From Brachybacterium sp042666875 (GTDB taxonomy: Bacteria; Actinomycetota; Actinomycetes; Actinomycetales; Dermabacteraceae): a DNA stretch of 64,000 bases. The position numbers and the translations under genes are program-made. The notes below the pieces were generated by a model, which was not told the DNA's origin, did no database searches, and was given only the letters and a program-made list of their open reading frames with translations. Below, piece after piece: positions 51,698 through 59,721 of the stretch. The stretch covers positions 660,776 to 724,775 of the forward strand of contig NZ_JBHTCX010000012.1 of assembly GCF_042666875.1 (NCBI RefSeq), read 5' to 3'. How positions within the stretch are numbered: position 1 is the stretch's first letter; every line of letters starts with the position of its first letter.

Positions 51698-52683
51698 GCA
51701 CCACTGCCACCACCGCACCCACGTCCCGCAGCGGCGAGAACGTCGCCCGCCGGAGGCGACGGATGCGCGAGCGCCTGCCGCTGTACCTGGCGATCTCCCC
51801 GTTCTATCTGCTCTTCGCCGTGTTCGGGCTGTTCCCGATCGTGTTCTCGATCGTGCTGTCGTTCACCGACTGGGACGGCATGGGGGACATCTCCTTCGTC
51901 GGCCTCGCCCAGTACCAGTACCTGCTCACGGACGGGCGCTTCTGGAACGCCGTCGCCAACACGTTCATCATCTGGTTCCTCTCCACGGTGCCGATGCTCT
52001 TCCTGGCGATGGTCATCGCCTTCCTGCTGCACCAGAACATCCGCTTCACCAAGGTGTACCGGGTCGCGTTCTTCCTGCCCAACGTCACCTCGATGGTCGC
52101 CATGGCCATCGTCTTCGGATCGGTCTTCTCCGACACCTTCGGCCTGGTGAACTCCGCCTTGACGGCACTGGGCATCGACGCGGTCCCGTGGCTCTCCAGC
52201 AACTGGGGGATCAAGGTCACGATCGCCGTGATGGTGATCTGGCGATTCACCGGGTACAACGCGATCATCTTCCTCGCAGGCCTCCAGGCGATCCCCACCG
52301 ATCTGTACGACTCGGCGAAGGTCGACGGCGCGAATCTCGCGCAGGTCTTCTTCCGGATCACCGTGCCGATGCTCCGGCCGATCATCCTGTTCACGGTGAT
52401 CACGTCGACCATCGGCGGCCTGAGCCTGTTCACCGAGCCCCAAGTCCTGCTCGGCGACAGCGGCGGCGCCGGTGAGGCCGGCATGACGATCGTCCTCTAC
52501 CAGTACAACCAGGCCTTCACCCAGTTCGACTTCGGATACGGATCAGCCATCGCCTGGGCACTGTTCCTGATCGCCGCCGTCTTCTCGATCATCAACTGGC
52601 GCCTGGTCTCGGGCAGAGGCGACGGCACCGGCCGCCCCACGCCCGCGAAGAAGATCTCCCCCACGACGGAGGCCCGCCGATGA
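51694..52683 (+). CDS. Sugar ABC transporter permease, MalF/UgpA type
   Basis: 329 residues, six membrane spans. Starts ATG 51694, sharing ATGA with the binding-protein stop. The EAA loop that contacts the ATPase is IPTDLYDSAKVDGANLAQVF. The N-terminus has a basic stretch before the first span (ARRRRRMRERLPLYLAISPF). Partner of the next gene in the membrane. Confidence 0.95.
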   Translation: MSTTATTAPTSRSGENVARRRRRMRERLPLYLAISPFYLLFAVFGLFPIVFSIVLSFTDWDGMGDISFVGLAQYQYLLTDGRFWNAVANTFIIWFLSTVPMLFLAMVIAFLLHQNIRFTKVYRVAFFLPNVTSMVAMAIVFGSVFSDTFGLVNSALTALGIDAVPWLSSNWGIKVTIAVMVIWRFTGYNAIIFLAGLQAIPTDLYDSAKVDGANLAQVFFRITVPMLRPIILFTVITSTIGGLSLFTEPQVLLGDSGGAGEAGMTIVLYQYNQAFTQFDFGYGSAIAWALFLIAAVFSIINWRLVSGRGDGTGRPTPAKKISPTTEARR

Positions 52684-53591
52684 CCACTCTCACTCCCGTT
52701 CCCGATCAGAGCGCGGACCCGGGCTCGGCGGAGAGGACGCGCGGCCCGGGCACGAAGCACTATGTCGCCAGGGGCCGTGTCACAGGACTCATCACGCACC
52801 TGTGCGTGCTCGTCGGCGTGCTCCTGTCGATCTTCCCGTTCTACTGGCTGATCGTCATGTCGACGTCGACAACCGGCGAGATCTTCGGCTACCCGCCCAA
52901 GCTCACTCTCGGCACCAGCTTCACCGAGAACGTCCGCAACGTCGTCTCCAGCGTCGACCTGCTGGGGTCGCTGACGAACACGATCATCGTCTCGACCGCG
53001 TGCGCCGTGCTGGTCATGTTCTTCGACTCGCTGGCGGCCTTCGCCTTCGCCAAGTTCGACTTTCCGGGCCGTAAAGCCCTGTTCGTGCTGCTGATCGCGA
53101 CGATGCTGGTGCCCGGCAGCCTGTCCCTGGTTCCCAGCTTCATCCTCATGTCCGAGCTGGGATGGGTGGGCACCCTACAGGCCCTGATCGTCCCGGGAGC
53201 GGCCAACGCCTTCGGCATCTTCCTGCTGCGGCAGATGGCAGCCGGATCGATTCCCGACGAACTCGTGGAATCGGCGCGCATCGACGGGGCCGGCTTCTTC
53301 GCGACTTACTGGCGGGTGGCCGTCCCGCTGCTGCGAGGGGGTCTGGCGTTCCTGGGGATCTTCACGTTCATCACCGCGTGGAACGACTACGTCTGGCCGC
53401 TGATCGTGCTCGTGGATCCCGAGCGCCAGACCCTGCAGACCTCGCTGCAGAACCTCAACTCGCTGTACCTCACCGACTACGGGATGGTGATGGCGGGAGC
53501 GCTGATCAGCGTCGTCCCGCTGATCGGCGTGTTCATCATCGGCTCGCGGCACTTCATCGCCAATATCGCCGCCGGGGCGATCAAGGGCTGA
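52680..53591 (+). CDS. Sugar ABC transporter permease, MalG/UgpE type
   Basis: 303 residues, six membrane spans. Coupled to the previous permease by ATGA. The EAA loop is IPDELVESARIDGAGFFATY. No ATP-binding gene follows; the operon ends in a strong terminator hairpin. As in many actinobacterial sugar importers, a shared ATPase (MsmK/UgpC type) encoded elsewhere probably powers it. Confidence 0.95.
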   Translation: MTTLTPVPDQSADPGSAERTRGPGTKHYVARGRVTGLITHLCVLVGVLLSIFPFYWLIVMSTSTTGEIFGYPPKLTLGTSFTENVRNVVSSVDLLGSLTNTIIVSTACAVLVMFFDSLAAFAFAKFDFPGRKALFVLLIATMLVPGSLSLVPSFILMSELGWVGTLQALIVPGAANAFGIFLLRQMAAGSIPDELVESARIDGAGFFATYWRVAVPLLRGGLAFLGIFTFITAWNDYVWPLIVLVDPERQTLQTSLQNLNSLYLTDYGMVMAGALISVVPLIGVFIIGSRHFIANIAAGAIKG

Positions 53592-53629
53592 GGTGCCGGC
53601 CGCCCCGGCGCCCGACGCCCCATGAGAGA

Positions 53630-53674
53630 GAGCGCCTGCTGTCATGTCCGTCCAGGACATGACAGCAGGCGCTC
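53630..53674. terminator. Strong bidirectional terminator between the ABC importer and rho
   Basis: A perfect 20-bp stem (left arm 53630-53649, right arm 53655-53674) with a 5-base loop. It serves both convergent transcripts. The left side is preceded by CATGAGAGAG (53621-53630), the same ten bases that precede the hairpin at 63823. Confidence 0.9.
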
Positions 53675-53703
53675 CATCGGGTGGCTCGTCGCCGTCCGGA
53701 GGG

Positions 53704-55890
53704 TCAGTCCGGGTTGCGGCCGTTCACGCTCGGCGTGTTCTTCTGGACCGTCATGAGGAACTCGGTGTTCGACTGGGTCTTCTTGACCCGCTCCATGAGC
53801 AGTTCCAGGGCCTGCTGCTGCTCGAGGGAGCCGAGCACGCGGCGGAGCTTCCACATGATGGCCAGCTCCTCCTTGCCCATGAGAGCTTCCTCGCGGCGCG
53901 TGCCCGAGGCGTTGACGTCCACGGCCGGGAAGATGCGCTTGTCCGCGAGGTGACGGGACAGGCGCAGCTCCATGTTGCCGGTGCCCTTGAACTCCTCGAA
54001 GATCACCTCGTCCATCTTGGAGCCGGTCTCGACCAGGGCCGAGGCCAGGATGGTCAGCGATCCGCCGTGCTCGATGTTCCGGGCCGCGCCGAAGAACCGC
54101 TTGGGCGGGTACAGCGCCGAGGCGTCGACACCGCCGGAGAGGATGCGGCCGGAGGCCGGCGCGGCGAGGTTGTAGGCGCGCGAGAGGCGCGTGAGCGAAT
54201 CCAGCAGCACCACCACGTCGCGGCCCATCTCGACCAGGCGCTTGGCGCGCTCGATGGCCAGCTCCGCGACGATCGTGTGGTCCGAGGCGGGACGGTCGAA
54301 GGTCGAGGCGATGACCTCACCCTTGACCGTGCGCTGCATGTCGGTGACCTCCTCGGGGCGCTCGTCGACCAGCACCACCATGAGGTGGACCTCGGGGTTG
54401 TTCTGGGTGATCGCGTTGGCGATCTGCTGCATGACGATGGTCTTGCCGGCCTTCGGGGGCGCGACGATCAGACCGCGCTGGCCCTTGCCGATGGGCGAGA
54501 CCAGATCGATCACGCGCGGGGCGAGGTTGGTCGGAGCCGTCTCCAGGCGGAGGCGATCGTCCGGGTACAGCGGGGTGAGCTTGCCGAAGTCCACGCGCGA
54601 GCGGGCACGGTCCGTGGGCATCCCGTTGACCGTGTCGACCTGCACCAGTGCCGCGTACTTGGACTGGTTGCCGCCGCCACCGCCCTTGCCGCGGCGATTG
54701 CGTCCGCCGCCGTGGCGCTGGGGCTGCTCGAACTGCTGGTCCTCGCCACCGCGGGGCGGCTTCACCTGGCCGGTGATGGCGTCGCCCTTGCGCAGGCCCG
54801 CGCGCCGGACCTGGTTCATGGTCACGTAGACGTCGCTCGGCCCGGGGAGGTACCCGGTGGTGCGGATGTAGGCGTTGTTGTCCCGGACATCGAGGATGCC
54901 GGCGACCGTCATCAGCTCCTCGCCCTCACGGGGCTCGGAATCCTCGTTCTGGTCGCCGCGGCCATCCTGGTTGCCCTGGTTGCCCTGGTTGCCCTGGCCC
55001 TGGTTCCCCTGGTTGCCGTAGCCGCCCTGGTCGTTCTGACCGCCGCGGCCGCGACGCTTGCGGTCGCGCGAGCGGTTGCGGTTGCGCGACCGGCCGCGAC
55101 GATCGTCGTCGACGTTGTCCCCGCCCTGGCCGCGGTCGTCCTCGTCCTCACCCGAACGGTCGGGCAGCTCGATGTCCTCGAGGCGGCGACGCTGGCCCGC
55201 GCCCTGCTGCTTCCCGCCCTGCTGGTTGCCACGGCGATCCTGGTCACCACGACGGTCCCGGCCCTGCTGGGAGCCGCGGTCCTCGCCTCGGCGAGCGTCG
55301 TCCTCGTTGCCGCTGTCGTCACGGGAGCGGTCGTGGCCGGCGGTGTCCTCGCGGCGATCGCCACCCCGGCGATCCTCGCGGCGGCTCTGGCGGCGGTCGT
55401 CCTGGCGCCCGCTCCGGCCGCGGTCCTCGTCACGGCGAGCCGCGCTCTCGGTCGCCGCGCTGGCCACGGGCAGTTCCAGCCCGAGGTCCGGGGCGGGCTC
55501 GGTGCTCTCGTCCCGCTCGCGCGAGCGGGACCGGCCGCGGCCGGAGGAGCGAGTGCTCTCGGCGGCCGAGGCCGGCTCCTCCTGCGCCTCACGCGTCGAC
55601 GTGCCGCCCCTGGTCGCGGGCTCGCTCGTCGCGGCCTCGTTGGCTGGTGCGGCGGGGCTCGCCGGTGCAGCGGGCTCTGCGGCCGCCGGCGGCGTTTCCT
55701 GCGGGGCCGGGGCGCTCTGCTGTGCGGGTGCGGCGGAGGGGGCCGACGTGGACCCGCCCCCGCGGATCGCGTCGATCAGCTCGCCCTTGCGCAGGCGGCG
55801 GGCGCCCTTGATGCCGAGTCCGGCCGCGATGGACTGCAGCTCGGGAAGCTTCTTCGCCGCGAGATCTGCGCCGGAAGTGGTGTCGTTCAC
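53704..55890 (-). CDS. rho: Transcription termination factor Rho with large disordered insertion
   Basis: 728 residues from GTG 55890, which has AGGAAGGA before it. Rho unwinds RNA to end transcription. Residues ~7-40 are the N-terminal helix bundle (LAAKKLPELQSIAAGLGIKG). About 45-318 is low-complexity sequence: first Ala/Pro/Ser, then Arg/Asp/Gly/Gln/Asn, with NQGNQG-type repeats. The RNA-binding fold starts at ~320 (GILDVRDNNAYIRTTGYLPG). Walker A is APPKAGKT with K483; VLLDSLTRL and FEEFKGTGNMEL follow. A second Gly/Arg insert (GGGRNRRGKGGGGG) lies inside the RNA-binding fold. Such insertions are known in actinobacterial Rho. Confidence 0.96.
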   Translation of the reverse strand: MNDTTSGADLAAKKLPELQSIAAGLGIKGARRLRKGELIDAIRGGGSTSAPSAAPAQQSAPAPQETPPAAAEPAAPASPAAPANEAATSEPATRGGTSTREAQEEPASAAESTRSSGRGRSRSRERDESTEPAPDLGLELPVASAATESAARRDEDRGRSGRQDDRRQSRREDRRGGDRREDTAGHDRSRDDSGNEDDARRGEDRGSQQGRDRRGDQDRRGNQQGGKQQGAGQRRRLEDIELPDRSGEDEDDRGQGGDNVDDDRRGRSRNRNRSRDRKRRGRGGQNDQGGYGNQGNQGQGNQGNQGNQDGRGDQNEDSEPREGEELMTVAGILDVRDNNAYIRTTGYLPGPSDVYVTMNQVRRAGLRKGDAITGQVKPPRGGEDQQFEQPQRHGGGRNRRGKGGGGGNQSKYAALVQVDTVNGMPTDRARSRVDFGKLTPLYPDDRLRLETAPTNLAPRVIDLVSPIGKGQRGLIVAPPKAGKTIVMQQIANAITQNNPEVHLMVVLVDERPEEVTDMQRTVKGEVIASTFDRPASDHTIVAELAIERAKRLVEMGRDVVVLLDSLTRLSRAYNLAAPASGRILSGGVDASALYPPKRFFGAARNIEHGGSLTILASALVETGSKMDEVIFEEFKGTGNMELRLSRHLADKRIFPAVDVNASGTRREEALMGKEELAIMWKLRRVLGSLEQQQALELLMERVKKTQSNTEFLMTVQKNTPSVNGRNPD

Positions 55891-56243
55891 CCGGGTTCCT
55901 TCCTGTCGGACCGGCCGATGCCGGTCCTGATCTGGTCTGGGGGTGCCGCTGCGTGGCAGAGGGACGATGTGGTCCGGGTGCCGCAGCAGCTCGTCCGAGC
56001 AGGAGTCGTATCCACGGTGCAGGGCACCGGTGATCGGCCTGCTGGTGTGCTTCGGGGTGCGTCGGCGTCGGTGCACGGGCCTGCTCGGCACGACGTGCGC
56101 GGAGCGCAGAGGAACATGCGGGACGCTGATCAGGGAGATGCATCGTGACGCGGAACCCTGCTCGACGCGTGGGCTGCAGTGTTCGCAGTGCTCACAGTCT
56201 TCGTGCAGTGCTCATGGCCGGACGATGCCGCCTGGACGCATGC
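55891..56243 (-). promoter_or_regulatory. rho leader and promoter region
   Basis: 353 bases without a gene between the thrB stop and the rho start. Just upstream of the rho ribosome site is an 8-bp stem, GGACCGGC/GCCGGTCC (55908-55927), with a 4-base loop. GCAGTGCTCA is repeated at 56185-56194 and 56205-56214, with a third partial copy at 56175. I found no clear promoter hexamers. A long leader would allow Rho to control itself, as known for E. coli rho. Confidence 0.4.
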
Positions 56244-57158
56244 TCAACCTACCACAGGGGCGGCAGCGCGCTCCCGGACCGGGACCTGGGCGATTCGCCA
56301 CGTCTCGGGCTCGTCGACGATGCGGCGGACCAGCGGGGCGATCTCGGATCGGCGCCCGGACAGCACCAGCACCGACGGCCCGGCCCCGGAGATCACCGCG
56401 GGATGACCCTCCTGGCGCAGCACCCGCATCAGTTCGAGGCTGCGAGGCATCCCCGGTGCACGCTGCTCCTGGTGCAGGCGGTCCTCGGTGGCCTCCATCA
56501 GCAGCGCGGGATCACCGGCGAGCGCATGCACGAGCAGCGCCGCGCGCGAGGCGTTGAAGACCGCGTCCTCGCGCGGCACCGTCTCGGGCAGCAGCCCGCG
56601 CGCCTGGTGGGTGGACAGCGTCGCCGTCGGCAGCAGCACCAGCGGGCGGAGGACCCCCGGGGCATGGGTCAGAGGAACGGCGCGGGCCCTGCCGGCGTCC
56701 ATCCACGACAGCGCGACGCCCCCGAGGACGGCCGGCGCGGCGTTGTCGGGGTGGCCCTCGAACTCGCTCGCCAGCTGCAGCAGGCCGGCGTCGTCGAGCG
56801 CCTCAGGCTCCGCGAGCAGACCGCGGGCCAGCAGCAGCCCGGCGACGGTGGCGGCCGCGCTGGAGCCCAGTCCCCGGCCGTGCGGGATGCGGTTGACGGT
56901 GCGCAGGCGCACCCCGACCTGCGGGGCGCCGGCGTGGTCCAGACCGCGACGCAGGGCGCGCACCACGAGGTGGTCCTCCCCGGCGGGCACCGAGTCGGCG
57001 CCTTCACCGGTGGCGTGGATCTCCGTGCCGCCGGTGGTGGCCTCGAGCTCGAGGTCGTCGCAGAGCTCGAGCGCGAGGCCGAGCGTGTCGAAGCCCGGTC
57101 CGAGGTTGGCCGCGGTCGCGGGGACCCGCACGGAGACCCGGGGATGCTGGATCCTCAC
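56244..57158 (-). CDS. thrB: Homoserine kinase
   Basis: 304 residues from GTG 57158, which shares GTGA with the thrC stop. GHMP kinase that phosphorylates homoserine for threonine synthesis. N-terminal VRVPATAANLGPGFDTLG; the ATP loop is PHGRGLGSSAAATVAG; the C-terminal motif is AVISGAGPSVLVL. The order hom-thrC-thrB is the usual actinobacterial threonine operon. Confidence 0.96.
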   Translation of the reverse strand: MRIQHPRVSVRVPATAANLGPGFDTLGLALELCDDLELEATTGGTEIHATGEGADSVPAGEDHLVVRALRRGLDHAGAPQVGVRLRTVNRIPHGRGLGSSAAATVAGLLLARGLLAEPEALDDAGLLQLASEFEGHPDNAAPAVLGGVALSWMDAGRARAVPLTHAPGVLRPLVLLPTATLSTHQARGLLPETVPREDAVFNASRAALLVHALAGDPALLMEATEDRLHQEQRAPGMPRSLELMRVLRQEGHPAVISGAGPSVLVLSGRRSEIAPLVRRIVDEPETWRIAQVPVRERAAAPVVG

Positions 57159-58213
57159 AGGCCGATGGCCTCGGCGGCGGCATTGACGTCGGCCCCGATC
57201 ACCGTCGGGGTCATGTCGCGCTGGGACAGCGCCGTGTCGATGTCCTTCAGCCCGTTGCCGGTCACCGTCACCGCGATCGTGGCGCCGGCCGGGACGAGGC
57301 CCCGCTCGGCCTGCTGGAGCAGGCCGGCCACTCCGGCCGCGGACGCCGGCTCGACGAAGATCCCCACCTCGGCGGCGAGCAGACGCTGCGCATCGAGGAT
57401 CTGCTGATCGGTGACGGCGTCGATGAGGCCGCCGGAGTCGTCGCGGGCGGCGACGGCGAGGGTCCAGGACGCGGGGGCACCGATCCGGATGGCGGTGGCG
57501 ACGGTCTCGGGGTCGGTGATCGGGTGACCGGCGACGAAGGGCGCCGCGCCGCTCGCCTGGAACCCCCACATGGCCGGGAGCGCGGCGGTGATCCCGGCCT
57601 CGTGGTATTCGCGATAGCCCATCCAGTACGCGGAGATGTTGCCGGCGTTGCCGACCGGGAGGACGTGGATGTCCGGGGCGCGGCCCAGGGCGTCGCTGAC
57701 CTCGAACGCGGCGGTCTTCTGGCCCTGCAGGCGGTACGGGTTCACGGAGTTGACCAGCTCGACGGGATGCTCGGCGTCGAGCTTGCGCGCGATCTCGAGA
57801 CAGTCGTCGAAGTTGCCCTCGACCTGGATCAGCTGGGCACCGTGGACCACGGCCTGGGCGAGCTTGCCGGCCGCGATCTTTCCCTGCGGCAGCAGCACGG
57901 CGCAGGTCATGCCCGCCGCGGTGGCGTAGGCGGCGGCCGAGGCGCTGGTGTTGCCGGTCGAGGCGCAGACCACGGCGGTCGCCCCGTCGCCCACGGCCTT
58001 GGTCATCGCCGCGACCATCCCGCGGTCCTTGAAGGAGCCGGTGGGGTTCTGTCCCTCGACCTTGATGTGGATCTCTGCGCCCACGCGCTCGGACAGAGCC
58101 GGGGCGGGCACCAGCGGGGTCCCGCCCTCCCCCAGGCTCAGGAGGGTATCGCCCTCGGCGAAGGGCAGGTGCTCGCGGTATTCGGCGAGGACGCCGCGCC
58201 ACTGGTGTGCCAT
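57155..58213 (-). CDS. thrC: Threonine synthase
   Basis: 352 residues. PLP enzyme converting O-phosphohomoserine to threonine. The PLP lysine is K62 in GSFKDRGM; STGNTSASAAAYA and PVGNAGNISAYW bind cofactor phosphate. This is the shorter (class II-like) form of about 350 residues. It starts four bases after the hom stop. Confidence 0.96.
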   Translation of the reverse strand: MAHQWRGVLAEYREHLPFAEGDTLLSLGEGGTPLVPAPALSERVGAEIHIKVEGQNPTGSFKDRGMVAAMTKAVGDGATAVVCASTGNTSASAAAYATAAGMTCAVLLPQGKIAAGKLAQAVVHGAQLIQVEGNFDDCLEIARKLDAEHPVELVNSVNPYRLQGQKTAAFEVSDALGRAPDIHVLPVGNAGNISAYWMGYREYHEAGITAALPAMWGFQASGAAPFVAGHPITDPETVATAIRIGAPASWTLAVAARDDSGGLIDAVTDQQILDAQRLLAAEVGIFVEPASAAGVAGLLQQAERGLVPAGATIAVTVTGNGLKDIDTALSQRDMTPTVIGADVNAAAEAIGL

Positions 58214-58217
58214 GGGG

Positions 58218-59585
58218 TCATTCTCCTTCGATGCGCAGGACGGAATCGATGCCGAGGACCGTCGCCGTCGCGGAGAAGACGTCCAGCGACGCGGTCATCG
58301 CCGACTCCAGGGCGCGGTGGGTGGTGATGCCGATGCTCGCCAGCGCCTGCTGCTCGGTCCCGTCGCCCTCGAGCAGCTCCTGGTGGATGGTGGAGATGGA
58401 GATGCCGTACCCGGAGAGGGTGCCGGCGATCTCGGCGAGCACGCCGGGGCGGTCCTGCACGGTCAGCGAGACGTAGAAGGCGCTGCGCAGGTCGTCGATC
58501 GCGATCACGTCGAGCTCGGCGTAGCGCGACTCACGCGGGCCCACTCCCCCGCGCACGCGCTGACGGGCCGCGGAGACCACGTCGCCGAGGATCGCCGAGG
58601 CCGTCGGTGCGCCGCCGGCTCCCTGGCCGTAGAACATGAGCGACCCGGCGGCGTCGGCCTCGATGAACACGGCGTTGTAGGCGTCGGAGACGGAGGCCAG
58701 CGGGTGGCTGTCGGGGATCAGCGCCGGGTAGACCCGGGCGGAGACCCGCTCACCGGTCTCGTCCTCGATGCGCTCGATGATCGAGAGCAGCTTGATGGTC
58801 CGGCCCATCCGGGTGGCCGCGGCGATGTCCTGTGCGGAGACCTCGGTGATGCCCTCGCAGTGGACGTCGGACAGGCGCACGCGGGTGTGGAAGGCCAGCG
58901 AGGCCAGGATCGAGGCCTTCGCGGCGGCGTCATGGCCCTGCACGTCGGCGGTGGGATCGGCCTCGGCGTAGCCGAGCTCCTTCGCACTCTCCAGCGCCTC
59001 GTCGAAGCTCGCCCCGGTGCGGGTCATCGCGTCCAGGACGTAGTTGGTGGTGCCGTTGACGATGCCGAGAACCCGCTGGATGCGGTCACCGGCCAGGGAC
59101 TCGCGCACGGGCCGGACCAGGGGGATGGCGCCGGCCACCGCCGCTTCGAAGTACAGGTCCACGCCGTGGATGTCGGCCGCTTCGTAGAGGGCCGCGCCGT
59201 CCTGGGCGAGCAGGGCCTTGTTCGCCGTCACCACGCTGGCTCCGCCGGCCATGGCCTCCAGCAGGAGCGTGCGGGCGGGCTCGATGCCGCCGATGACCTC
59301 GATGACCAGGTCCGACTGCTGGACGAGGGACGTGGCGTCCTCGGTGAGCAGTTCGGCGGGGACGTGCTCCCCGCGGTCGCGGGTCAGGTTGCGCACGGCG
59401 ACGCCGATGACCTCGAGGCGGGCGCCGATGCGGTGGGAGAGGTCCACGCCCTGCTGGGAGAGCAGGCGCAGCACCTCGGTGCCGACGGTGCCGGCTCCGA
59501 GCACGGCGACGCGCAGGGTCGGCAGCTCGGTCGAGGTGTCGGCGCCGGCCGGTGACGGCGGGCTGCCGGGAGAGCTCTGGGACAT
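58218..59585 (-). CDS. hom: Homoserine dehydrogenase
   Basis: 455 residues. NAD(P)-dependent reduction of aspartate semialdehyde. N-terminal Rossmann motif VAVLGAGTVGTEVL, VTANKALLAQDG, the catalytic region GIVNGTTNYVLDAM and EADPTADVQGHDAAAKASIL. The C-terminal ~80 residues are an ACT domain (FYVSLTVQDRPGVLAEIAGT), the site of threonine feedback in relatives. Not fused to aspartate kinase. Start ATG 59585 with a weak ribosome site; about 20 N-terminal residues are Ser/Pro-rich. Confidence 0.96.
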   Translation of the reverse strand: MSQSSPGSPPSPAGADTSTELPTLRVAVLGAGTVGTEVLRLLSQQGVDLSHRIGARLEVIGVAVRNLTRDRGEHVPAELLTEDATSLVQQSDLVIEVIGGIEPARTLLLEAMAGGASVVTANKALLAQDGAALYEAADIHGVDLYFEAAVAGAIPLVRPVRESLAGDRIQRVLGIVNGTTNYVLDAMTRTGASFDEALESAKELGYAEADPTADVQGHDAAAKASILASLAFHTRVRLSDVHCEGITEVSAQDIAAATRMGRTIKLLSIIERIEDETGERVSARVYPALIPDSHPLASVSDAYNAVFIEADAAGSLMFYGQGAGGAPTASAILGDVVSAARQRVRGGVGPRESRYAELDVIAIDDLRSAFYVSLTVQDRPGVLAEIAGTLSGYGISISTIHQELLEGDGTEQQALASIGITTHRALESAMTASLDVFSATATVLGIDSVLRIEGE

Positions 59586-59649
59586 GCGTGAGGTGGTCCT
59601 TCCACACGGTCCGGCGGTGGCCGGGGGCGGGCTCTGGCACTGTATCGGA

Positions 59650-59670
59650 GGTCACGGGTCCTTCGTGACC
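59650..59670 (-). terminator. Hairpin between lysA and hom
   Basis: GGTCACG/CGTGACC, a 7-bp stem with a 7-base loop, between the lysA stop and the hom start. It may end lysA messages or belong to the hom leader. Confidence 0.35.
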
Positions 59671-59693
59671 GTCGATGAACGACGAAGAACTGT

Positions 59694-59714
59694 GCGCGGA
59701 CCCACGGACCGCGC
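59694..59714 (-). terminator. Possible lysA terminator hairpin
   Basis: GCGCGG/CCGCGC, a 6-bp stem with a 9-base loop, eight bases past the lysA stop. Short, with no T-run. Confidence 0.35.
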
Positions 59715-59721
59715 CCGCTCC

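Noticed and set aside
54955..55020. Tandem repeats (GGTTGCCCT units) as a mobile or satellite element
   Set aside because: They encode the NQG repeats of Rho in frame and are part of its disordered insertion.
53644..56148. 834-codon hydrophobic open frame opposite rho
   Set aside because: Repetitive Ala/Val/Leu reading of the Arg/Asp/Gly region of rho on the other strand.
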